A stretch of DNA of 64,000 bases from Triops longicaudatus (taxonomy: Eukaryota; Arthropoda; Branchiopoda; Notostraca; Triopsidae), in the NCBI GenBank assembly GCA_022885665.1, contig JAGQDJ010000055.1, positions 124,001 through 188,000 on the forward strand, read 5' to 3'. Shown here one piece after another: positions 37,133 through 48,362 of the stretch. Within the stretch, counting starts at the first letter, position 1, and each line of letters begins with the position of its first letter. The notes under the pieces were generated by a model that worked only from the letters and a program-made list of their open reading frames with translations, had not been told where the DNA came from and searched no databases. Both the position numbers and the translations under genes were made by a program.

Positions 37133-40100
37133 ATGAACGTTTCTTCTACGATGCTTCCCAAGTTAGCGGTACGTTTGCTTATTTTGTGGATTTTTAAACA
37201 AGTATCGAAGCCTACTGTGCTTCTTCGTGTTAAGTTGTAGTTATTATGAGAGATTCACAACCAATTGTCCCTTAGTTTGGTTTAGTACGCTTTAAGCCCG
37301 AGATTTTAATTGTTGGAAGGAATGTAGCCTAACTTGGAATATTTAGTGATATTCTATCATCGTGAATCTTAGCTATCTTTCAAGCAATGAGTAAAATAAA
37401 GTGAATACCAGCGCAGATGTATTTTGAAATTCCGTTAAGATGACTAGCTGGAAGCAGACGCGCTTAACGTACGGAAAGCTTAGTTTTGCACAATAGTTTA
37501 TTCGATGCTATGCACAAAGCTTATGCGATAAATTCTGGTACATTCCTCCGTGTAAGTAACGCCGCGAAGAAGCTTAACCTGAAAAGGCGCTCAAGGAAGT
37601 TGGTCGAAGAGATATATACAATAAGGATAGTTTTAACTCTTAATTGTGAACACTACCACTTCGATGGAGCATTGTCGCTATATAGTTATAAGAGTAGGAA
37701 TCTTGTGTACTCACCATTGTCCTTCTAATGAGAATATTTGCATATTTGTTTAAATGGCCGACGCGTGAGTTAGGGAGTGCGTGCATACCGCAAAGCCAAA
37801 TTGTTTGCGTAGCCATTTAGCGGTTAGGTAATTGAGTGTTTCGCTGAACAAAACAAGTGTCTTGGGCTGTTCAACCCATCTTTATGCATTATTATTACCT
37901 CAGCAAAAAAGAGGACCTCGTGTGCAAAGAATTAAAGAAAGTTAATCTTGACATTCAGTCTGCGCAAGCAATTGAAAATGTTCTTTTCAATGGCGTGGAA
38001 CTTCGGTTCTAAAGTCAAGCTGTACTGAATGTTGTGAATTGAACACTTTGTGATATTCAACCTTCAAAGTATTCCATTACGCGATTAAGTTGACCTGCCC
38101 GACCTTTTTAAGGCACACATTATTTTTACTGCGTTTGAGGTATTAACGCATCGCTTGTTACTTTTGACAGCTACACAATAGATTTCACGCGTTGGCTTCT
38201 TATTTTCCCTTTCGCTGGACGTGTTCTGTCGTGACAGCATACTGTAGCTGCACGAAAATTACACCTGGTTCTGAATAGGACCATTAAGCAGCAAGTTTTC
38301 TAAATTTTCCGACGTTTGTACCATCGATGCCTTGCCGATTATCGGCTTGGTGAAGGTGTCTATCTTTCAAAACACTTTCTTTTTCGTTTGCAATCACGAG
38401 ACTTGGTTTACACATCAATGATGACTAATGATTATAGGAGCTGGATACACGAAGTGTCTCTTAGCTAGTCTGGAATGAGAGGGTTGCCAAGATTCCCTGT
38501 TGCCTTTTCGAAGTAGGTCTCTGGGTCACACCACGTTCCTCAAATTGGATGAACGGTCGGTTCTTCTTACATATAGGGACTCGGGTGCTTGTTGGTTCTT
38601 CTACCGGACAAGACAGGCACGGGCAACCGCATCTGTGCTATACCTAAATGAGCAGAAAAGGAAAGTGAGGTCGGTTACCATACGTAATTGGCCTTGAGAA
38701 CGGCTCATCTTGACCCCGAAGCTATGAAGTTAAGTTACGACTGGCTGCTGACGGGGAAGAAAAAGAAAGAAAAACTCGCATCCCAGGGTTCCTCAAGAAG
38801 GCTGGATGAGGGGGGGGAAAGGAAAAGATGGTGAAGATAAAAGATTTAGGGTCCGCTATTTATGTATGCATTGAAGAACGTTTTAAACAGAATGGTAAAC
38901 GCGGGGGAATGTTCAAGGATTTCAACTGCGTAAAACTGTCATTTTGCCGAAAAGCCCTCATGTGTTAGGACGAGATGCCTCTTTATTCAACTTTTTTTAG
39001 CTACGCAAAAAGAAAGTTTATTGGTAGTTAAATATCAGGGAAACAAAAAAAGCTTTATCGAATTTTGTTCTGTAGGTGGTATTCACCGCGGCCGTTTCGA
39101 TTATGCTGATTAGCATTCCTGGGACGCACAGCAACGTATTAAACCGACATGGTAATTAAGGCTTTCTTTTCTCGCAAATGAATAATACTCGAAAACAATT
39201 ACTTTTGATAGCGCGAGCGGCTATGATGATCGATATGCGAGGATTCCCCGACCCTGGCAACCTGTGCGTGCGAGGTGCTACCTTCTACCGAAATGTGACT
39301 GATTGTACACAGTTTTACCGGTAAGTTGCGCATATTTTTATGAACTGTCTTTCAAAGACCACGAACCATCCATTTATTTTTAAGTTTTCCTGGTTTTCTA
39401 GTTTCTTGAGTTGTCTAGTTTAATATAATGTTTTCAGAACGAAAAACGCCGAATTTTCGACGTATTGTTGTCTGAGATTTTTATTTTAAAATTATTTCTT
39501 AGATTTAGTACAGATCTTATAATAGAAATTATTTTAAAGTAATAAGCGTAAATGCATTACATTAACGTGACACGTATGCTAAGGACCTCATTTCTTGCAC
39601 AGTTTACAGAGCCACTCGAGTTTGCGCTTCGTTGGTTCCGAAGTGCAGTGCAGTTCAAATAAAAATTCTCTCTTAGTTGATAAGAACACTTCGGTCTTAG
39701 CCAAAAGGACCCGAAACGATGAACGATACGCTATTCTGTAGCTGCTGGTCACATAGATTTTGTGTAAGGACATTCATTGATACCCAGTGACCTTTGAGAA
39801 GATTTATTTTTACGAGTAAAGTAACGTATTCCAATCAAAGAGGAGCCTTTGGCCTTCCTACACCGCTTGTGTCGAATTGTAAAGAATGTCCGCTGTATTG
39901 TTAAGAGATTTAACGAAGTTTAAGCGCTTTTACCTAATGGAAGTCAAAATTATATACAAGATATGATACAAATTCGATCCGGATTAGATCCAGATCGCAA
40001 AAGTTGATCTTTTTATGTGTTACGGTTCGCGACAAAGCTCAGGCGGATCGCAGATTGCGATCCGGCTTGCAAATTTTAACTCGCGATCGGAGACCCGTTG

Positions 40101-43100
40101 TTTGAATAGGGTTACGTGAACCGTTTCCAAAGATCTACGATCCGTTTTTTTTTTTTTCTTAAAAAAAATAAGCGGGCTGCGACCTGCGATCGTTTGGAAA
40201 GATATGCGACCCGTTTTCAGATTGCCGTATCTTGCTAAAAGACCTGCGAGTCGTTTCGAGGAACCGTAAAAGTCCGAAATCCGTTTTGAAAGACCCTTTT
40301 GTTGCGAGAAGAACCTAGATCCCTTTGAGAGGAACAAAGAAATGTGCGAAGGACATTTTTTTTTTCAACCTTAACCCCCTCAAAAAAAAGAACTGGAGGG
40401 TAGGGACACAAGTAATGTTACGCGAAAGTAACAAAAGCCATAACTTTTGAACGAGAGGTTTCTTGTGTCTGTAAAAAACCACAGTCACATACTGTTAAGT
40501 AGCGTTATACAGAGTTGCACGTGGAATGATTGAGGATTAATCGAGATATTCAATAACGTCTGTTTTTCCTAGCTTTTTTTCAGAAGAAATAGGTGATACT
40601 TTTTCGCCCGTTGCGTTCATTATAGATGACCAAAAATTTTTACAAAACAACTTTTGAAGCTCGAGCTTTTGGTTCTCGGCTCACTCACGGATCTCGGGTT
40701 ATGTTTCTCGGATCCATCTTCGACGGTTCTTGGATCGTGATCTGCGGGTCACGGGTCTTGGATCACGGATTTTCGGACAACCGGATCACGATACATAAAA
40801 CGGATCTCAAATTGTTGGATCACGGATTGCTATCCTTTCAGATCACGGATCAACGTCCGAACCGGATCGTTTTTTTTTTTTTTTTTTTTTGATCTGATCC
40901 GCCCATGTCAGAAGTGACTGGTAGAAAAGTCATTCTGGAGTGTGTCAACTCTGATCATAAGTAGAACTATAGATAGCTGCATAGAAACCTCACGGTCAGA
41001 AGTGCGATTAAAAGAAGAAGAATAGCAATAATAATAATAATAGAGTTACAGGGGACTCAAGTGCCACAGTTATATCAAGGCAACGTTAGGACCGCGATTT
41101 CGTTTGCTAGGCACGGAGGCCAATGATGGTTCCAAGCAATGCCAAGACATGCCAGCGTATTGTACCTCTTTTCCTTTTTCGTTTTATAGGACAGAATTGT
41201 TCATGTGTTTTTGTAACTTGTAAGGAATGGATTCATTTTCATGTCGTATTCTATGATCCTCCCATTTTTGCAGACACAGTGTATTTGCATATTCAACAGA
41301 ACTAGTTCTAATTTCCATCAATCACGTTGGTGTCTTTCTATATGAAAAGCATACGACTCTATGTATTCGTCCGAGCTAACAGGATGTATAGAATTATTCG
41401 ACTGTCCAATGCAGCCATCTTGCTAAAATGCTGTCACCATTTTTGGCCCAAGAGCTGCGGAAATGCCAAATGTCACGTTAGACGTGTCACCAAAGCGTGA
41501 CGGAATGTTCAATAGACGATAAGAAATGTCAACTGGTACGATGCGACATTGACTTTGGAGAATCAGGCGATCTTGATTTCGGAATGAAAATCTTTCTTCT
41601 TTCCAGTTTAAACATAGAACTAAAAATATTTTTTGTCTGAATAGGTGCGTGGACTTCCATTATAATGGGAAACACACAGTTTTCCGATTCATGTGTGGAC
41701 CTATGGCAGTTTTTGACGAAAGTTCTGGCTTGTGCGTCGGACCCAGTCAAGCTAAACCTCCGTGTCCAGCTGATCAACTGCCACCCATGATGCCGATGAC
41801 TTCAACTTCTGTACCGGTCAGACCAACACAAACTTTTCCTACTCCTCCCACTCCTTCTCCACCTTCTACTCCTTTGACACCTCCTACTCCTCCTAAACCT
41901 CCTACTCCTCTTAAACCTCCTACTCCGTCTATTCCTACGCCTGATACCGTAACACCCACTAATTCCTCGACTTCCTCAGTACCTCCACCTCTCATTCCTG
42001 AGCCTGGACCTTCCATTACATCTATACCAGCATCTCCTACTCTTGTGACGGCTTCTACTCCTACACCTTCTACTCCTCCAACGCCTCCTACTCCTCCGAC
42101 GTCTCCTATTCCTGAACTTTCCATTCAAACGACTGCTTCTGTTCCTCTAATATCTTCTACTCCCACCACTCCTGTCACACTCGAATCCTCCACTTCTACA
42201 GTTCAACTTCCTCCACCTACACCAACATCTCCTACACTCCCTATATCTTCCACGCCCGTAACCCCTGGAATTCCTCCCACTCCTTCTACACCTACAATTC
42301 CAATTCCTCCTACGCCACCCAGACCGAAACCCGACGTTTTCTATAATATGCTCATCGGGATTACCCGTTTGGAATATGAGCTTCCGAACGGCGAGCGAAG
42401 TACGGAGCTAATCATACCCGATAACGTTCAGGATATTTTACCAAACACAATAACTCGCCCAAGCGTCTATGTGCAAACTGTTGGTACTTTCACGCAAAAA
42501 TTCAGTGTGAGCTATACGACATCCACTGTCGTGATCAGACCAACCCCTATACCAGCTGGTGCACCTGCATTCCCGACAGAACCAAGTAAGGACTTTCTGC
42601 AGTGTTATAAAAATATTTAATTTTGTCAGGTATACATGTGCATCATGATTTAATGTGTTTCTAAAACAGTTGGCGGAGAGGCCTTCTCTTTCACGCAAGG
42701 GGCTACTTCGTACACCGTAACATTGCCGCCCGTATACGGTAAGACCTGAATACGCTCTTTTGTAGCGTTTCACATAATTTACCAGTGTTTTTTATCCTCC
42801 AGTTCCTGCCGATAGCAAATATATCGATCCGAGTAAGCCTGTCCCCATTGCTATTACCACAACTGTCGTGGAAGTGTTCGGGACCACGACAACAAACTTT
42901 GGCCAGAATCTTGGTCCGGGCTTGGAACCATCTGAACCCACCCTGGAAGGAGTAGTCAGTACCGTTGGCACTCCCGTCATCAATATCAATGACGGTAACA
43001 TTACTTTCACACTTAATTGAATCCAGATTAAGACCCTATGTTTTAGACACAACTATAATCACCGCAACGCAACTGATCAAGCCTACAGTGACTGTAGTAA

Positions 43101-46100
43101 GCGGTGTAACTTCAACTTTCTACAGTACTGTACGAGTTACCCGCACCGTTGCTCCGACACGCATTACGCAAGTCATCCGTCCTACCACTGTCATCAACAA
43201 CAATCAGATCATCATCAGCACAGCCTATCAAACCCTAACCCTTCGACCCCTTATCTCTGGTGTCACGTATTATTACACCCAAGCGGTTACCGTCATCAAT
43301 GGCCAAACTGTCACGCAAACCTTAACCGAGCTCCTGAGACCAACAGATACATCTCCCATTCCAATTCCCCCATACACCACCACGACCGTGTTAGAACCTA
43401 CGACGGTGACAGTGCAGGGTGAAGTCATAACTGCCAATGTGATCGAGACGGTCGCCTTAAATCCTAATTACATCGTACCGACAATTGAACCATCGCCACC
43501 CCCTGCCCCCGCTACTGTCACGTACATTAATCCAACCATTTTCCAGAGCTTAGGACAATTGGTTACCTCTACCATATACAGAGTTACGACCCTCAGACCG
43601 TACCGTCCAACTTTTGCTACCATTACCCGGTTTTCTGTCGTGACTGTCAGTGGCCAACTTCAGACCACAACTTATATCCAAACCGTTACTTTGCCTCCTC
43701 CGGCCCCGATCACCACCATAATCCGACCAACAACCACGCTTAGCGGTGTTAGTGTTATCACCACAACAACTGCTGCTACTTTCTTTACGGATCCAGTAAC
43801 CAGTCAAGGAAATGGAGATAGTTCGTACGAAATTGAAAGCTCCAAGGTTGACGGCATCACCGGCGATATCTATAACGTTTTCCTTGGCCCCACTGGTGCT
43901 GTAACGAGCCAAGTTGTCTCTGGCGAGTCGATCCGGCAAGGCGTCACGCTGCTCGTCACGTACATCCAACGTCTTACTCTCCGCCCTCAAGCTTCCACCG
44001 TCTACCGTACGCTGACTGTCACTAAGAATGGCTCACCGGTAACAATAACAGCTCAACAAACGATCCAAGGTTCGGCCGTCACAAACACTGTCTTGCAAAC
44101 CACCCGTGTTGTTGTCAATTCCGCTAACCAACTCATCATCGAAGGGCAAACGGTAGTCATTCCCGCGCCTGCTACGACTGTTGTAGCCTTGGAACCTACG
44201 ACAGTGACTGTCAATGGTCAAGTCGTAACCGAAACTATTGTCGAAACTCTGACATTGCCTGTTGACGCTATTATTAAGCCATCTATCGACCCTGCCCTGC
44301 CTGTCGCTCCAATAACTCTTACCTACTTGAACCCAGAGATCGTCTCAAACCAGGGAGAAATTGTAACGGTTCCTGTTTCCAGCCCTGTGCCAGTCTGGCC
44401 CTACCGTCCAACCGTCGCTACTTATGTCAAACCTGTGGTTGTTACCCAGTTTGGCCAGGTTCAAACTGTGACCCGCGTTCACACTGTGACTTTAAGACCA
44501 ACTCTCCAAGTCACTTCCATCATTAGGCCAACATCCACGCTAATTAACGGTCTAAATGTCCAGACATCAGTGGTTGAGACGTACGGCATCGAGCCTCAAG
44601 ATCCTCAGAGAGAAAGCGGTTTATACGAAATTGAGGGCTCGCAAGTTGGGGATCTTGTCGGGGAGATCAATAGCTTGGAAGTAGCGAATGGCATCCAGAG
44701 CTTCCGACCTATTAGTCAAGGGGAAATCCGGCCAGGCAGTTGGCTATGGGTAACTTACATCAAATGGCTGACCTTGCGGCCGCAAGTTTCGACAGTCTAC
44801 CGTCCAATTACTGTTACCCAGAACCGTCAAACTGTAACCTTAACAGCTCTACAAACGATACAGGGCACGCCCATTACCAGCTCCATCTTAGTACCTACTA
44901 CCCTACAAATCAACGACAACAACGAACTCATTATTGAGGATAAGACATTCAGTTTCGAGCAAGAATTGTTGGGCACTAGTACCGAAATCTATACCACAAC
45001 AGATTTCGTCGGCGGTACGCCAGTAGTTCAGATTATCACCTCAGTCATAATTTACCCGATTGAAACAACGAGCACTTTAACCGTTGATATTCCTTTTGTA
45101 ACGGTGACCGTCCCTGGTGAAACAGTCACCGTCACCAATGAGCAAACGGTCATCGACGAGCAAACTATTACCATCACAAGCGTAATAGAAGGATCCATTT
45201 CAACCGTCATTGAAAGCGTATTTATTACTGAGGCAACGCCACCTTTGACCCAAACGGTTCAGCTTCCTGACTCATCTCACGTGACAAGTCTTCCTGGTAA
45301 GATAAATTAGTGCATTACTGCCATTTGCAACCTTTAACGCAAAATCTTGTTGTAGTGTATTTTCAAGAGACGAAAACAGTTTTTGATGGCGCGACTACTT
45401 ACATAGCAACTGGACCAATTTTTCTTTGTAACTCATTCGTTATTTAAATTAATTTAAATTTATGTAATAACCCACTTGTGACGGTCATTCTGTAATTGCA
45501 GCGGAATACGTGCAACCAGGAAAAACTCCAAATGTGTTGTTAACTACAAGTGTAGTACAAGTTAGTGGTGCAGTTGTTACAACCATTTACGGACAAAACG
45601 TTGGCGTTGGCTTAGACTCCAGCGGGCCCATTATTGGTGGTACTGGTTTAATTGTTGGCCAATCTGCTGATGTTCAGCAAGGTATTGAGTGAAAATCTTA
45701 ATCTATTGAAGCAAAGTAATTAATACGTGCTTTTTAAGGAATAACCACGATTACGGAAACGCAACTTATTAAACCATCCGAGGTCGTTTTGTCTAACGGA
45801 CAACGTACTACGGTTTACAGCACTGTTCGAGTGACCCGAACCCTGGCTCCTTCTAGAATCACCACTATCCCTCGACCGACTACTGTTTTTGCGCAAGGAT
45901 CACTTGTCACCAATACCGTTTTCCAGACCGTTACTTACCGACCGGTCATCCCAAGCGTTACGTACATAGTGTACGGCTCTACTGTTTTTAATGGTGGCCA
46001 GCAAATTGTCAGCACCGTCACGGAACTTGTCACCTCCACGGAGATTGTAACTCCGCCCGTTCAACCGGCCATAGTAGAGACCGTGTTCAACACCGATACC

Positions 46101-48103
46101 TATTTCATCGACGGGCAATGGGTCACGGCCAGCATCTTGGAAACGGTTACATTAGACGGTTCGTTCGAAGTTGTCGAACCGACGCAGACCTTCCCTCCGG
46201 CGACAGCGACGACCCTAACTTACTTGAACCCCTCTGCAGTAATTCTTAACGGTCAAGTCGGTTATTCTACTCTCTACCAGACATTGACACTACGGCCTTT
46301 CTTGGCAACATCCGTCAAGTACCAACAATTGTCTACTGTGTTGGTTGGAGGCCAACTGGTAACGAGAACGGTAACTCGTACCGTGACAAGGGCTCCTACC
46401 GCCGGCTATTTAACAACCGTCGTAAAACCTGCAGGCGGTGCCATTACACGTACCGAGACTTACGTCATCGAGCCGACTGAAGTGTCTTCCCAAGGAGACA
46501 TCACGGAAGTCATTGACGCCAGCGTCATTAAGTACGGTCCAGAATTCACGAATCTTGTTTACGGACCCGATGGCGCTTTGCAAAGCAGCCAACCTATTGA
46601 ACCGAGCCAAATTAGACCGGGTTACATTTTAAGCTTCCTTTACTGGCATTTGCTCACTTTAAGACCACTAAGAGCGCCCGTACCTCGCCCAACCACCATT
46701 TTCCAGAACGGTCAACAGGTCACTGTAACCTTATGGCAAACGTTGCCTGCTGTAACCGAAGTTAGTACCGTCATCCAACCCGCCGTTGCTACTGTAAACG
46801 AGAACGGAGCTGTATGGCTCGAAGGCCAGTGGGTCACGCTTAACACTGGTTTCTTCACGAGTACAACTACTGGAGAAGTTACTACCATAACAGATTCGTA
46901 CATTGAGGAAACCATTATCAACACCGTTACCACTACGATCGGCATTACGGAAGTGATCGAAATCCAGACAACCATCAATCTTGTACCCGCGACGGCTGAT
47001 GTGTTTACATCCACGATTGTCGACATCAGTGCAATAACGACCATTCTTCCCCCTATTCTCACAAGCGTCGCTATTCCATCAACAATTTTTACTTCAACGA
47101 TAGCTATTAATCCCCAAATTACTTCAACAACGGTTCTTATTTCTGAAATTATTACACCAACAGTTATTAGCTCTGCAATCACTTCAACGGTTATTACTAA
47201 CCCGTCACCTGCACCAATTTCAAGTAATTTCCCCCACATGAATATCTTTAAGCTTATTAATAATTGTATTAGGTCCAGATCTTATAACGAACCTCGAAAA
47301 CTTCACCGCAACTCCGCCTCCCGTGGTCACCCCTGCTACCCTTCGGCCAATTACGCCTGGTACGAGACCGCCAACGCAAAGCCCCGGCACAACTTTCCAG
47401 TTGCGCTGCGGAAGTGACGTCCTTCGCAGATTTCCTTTAGATTGTTCACGCTTTTATCAATGCCTGGGTGAAGGCGCTGCGCAAACCATTTACGTTTTCG
47501 CCTGTATCGCAGGAACGATCTTCGACGAAAATACTCAGCAATGCAAACTTCCTGGTAAGCCCGTGGCATCTATTCGTGAAATTCCTGTTCTGTAACTACA
47601 TATTTTTATTATTATATTTATGTATTTCTTTATTATTTATTTATTTATGTTTTTCTTCAGCGGACACCCAGCCTTGTTACGAGGCTCCTATGGAAGAGGA
47701 AGACTTCCGTCGCAACAGACCGCAGCTTGACAGTCGGGAGGGTATGGTTGAAGTGACCATGGAAAAGCTGCATGAAGTTATGGAAGCCAGCAAAGCTGAC
47801 CACCCCTTTCCACAAAACGTACCCCTGGGACCGGTTGCTCTAGCCCAGTACTTGGATTCTACTAAGAGTGCTGTCGCTACCGAGCCTGTTGAACAGGCCA
47901 ATAATCAACCAGAAGTGGCCATCGCTGGTGACAGATTCCATTCCGGAAGCTATTGCGATAACCCTCGCCATTATCACGAAGTTGGGAGTGTGAAGTTCGT
48001 TCAAGAAAGTCAACGACCGAAATCACGCCTCACTCCAAATCAACGTCTTTCGCAGTTTGATTTCGGCAGAAGGTTAACCCCTAGAATGCGTGTGCATTTT
48101 TAG
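37133..48103 (+). CDS. Secreted chitin-binding mucin-like protein, two-module form with CBM14 at both ends
   Basis: Twelve exons: 37133-37168, 39076-39151, 39212-39320, 41645-42585, 42670-42738, 42803-42994, 43047-45296, 45356-45427, 45502-45681, 45739-47223, 47273-47554, 47661-48103. CDS 6135 nt, 2044 aa; all phases agree. The signal peptide crosses the first junction (MLPKLA then a hydrophobic run to GTHS); M1 or M7 could start. An N-terminal CBM14 follows (six Cys; RNVTDCTQFYRCVDF, AVFDESSGLCVGP). Then comes a ~180-residue Pro/Thr/Ser mucin-like linker. Two module copies follow, each a mini-exon (69, 72 nt), a 192/180-nt exon and a long exon of VNGQ-V-T-QTVTLRP repeats, about 19 repeats in all. 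A C-terminal CBM14 (PLDCSRFYQCLGEG, TIFDENTQQC) and an acidic-to-basic tail finish it. Extracellular; probably a chitin-crosslinking matrix or peritrophic mucin-like protein. Confidence 0.92.
37169..39075 (+). other. First intron (1.9 kb) with S2 duplicate
   Basis: The donor is GTACGT and the acceptor TGTAG. It contains the downstream copy of segmental block S2 (about 37560-38130). Otherwise no feature was seen; short open frames here are not coding. Confidence 0.75.
37560..38130. repeat. Segmental duplicate block S2, downstream copy
   Basis: Counterpart of 28280-28700 (shared TTAATTGTGAACACTACCA at about 37640). It lies inside the first intron of the functional gene, whereas the upstream copy lies before the pseudogene. 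Confidence 0.65.
39965..40915. repeat. Degenerate GATC-word repeat region with poly-T tracts in an intron
   Basis: Within the 2.3-kb third intron (39321-41644) there are two arrays of short degenerate words built on GATCCG / ACGGATC / GATCACGG. The left array (39965-40340) is mostly in one orientation with GATCCGTTT-type words. The right array (40660-40915) is enriched for GGATCACGGAT words, and each array carries a T-tract (about 40145 and 40870-40890). The density of GATC is far above the surroundings. No terminal repeats or coding capacity were found; the family is not recognised. Confidence 0.6.
41790..42330 (+). repeat. Pro/Thr/Ser-coding micro-repeat (mucin-like linker)
   Basis: Imperfect runs of CCT-ACT-CCT-type codons encode PTPP/STPP repeats of about 180 residues, expected to be heavily O-glycosylated. 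It lies within exon 4 of the two-module gene. The reverse strand shows an artefactual Gly/Val-rich open frame. Confidence 0.85.
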
Positions 48104-48317
48104 AAGGTTTCTGCAAACCTTTACTTAATATTGGAAGCCATATCAGCCAAATCATTCAGAATTGAAACAATGAGGGTATTTAGTTAAAGGGGTTTTCAAC
48201 TCGCTTTTCCTTTTTTGTTGGTCGGTGGCATTGTTTTATACATAGTTGTACGGGGAATTTTCCGCAAATACCACAGGTAAGAACACGTTAAAAAAACAAA
48301 ACTTTATAGGGAAATGG

Positions 48318-48357
48318 TTTATTTATGTTCACAAAATACATGTCATTGGCAAATAAA
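48318..48357. terminator. Overlapping convergent polyadenylation signals
   Basis: The plus-strand AATAAA at 48352-48357 is about 250 nt after the chitin-binding gene's stop. The minus-strand AATAAA (TTTATT at 48318-48323) is 40 nt past the POLR3H stop. The two transcripts would overlap at their 3' ends by tens of bases. Confidence 0.6.
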
Positions 48358-48362
48358 AAGTA

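Noticed and set aside
41774..42124. Gly/Val-rich open frame on the minus strand
   Set aside because: Reverse complement of the Pro/Thr codon repeat in the chitin-binding gene; no independent support.
46712..47239. 175-aa minus-strand open frame
   Set aside because: Shadow of the Thr/Val repeat exon; no start context, splice sites or similarity.
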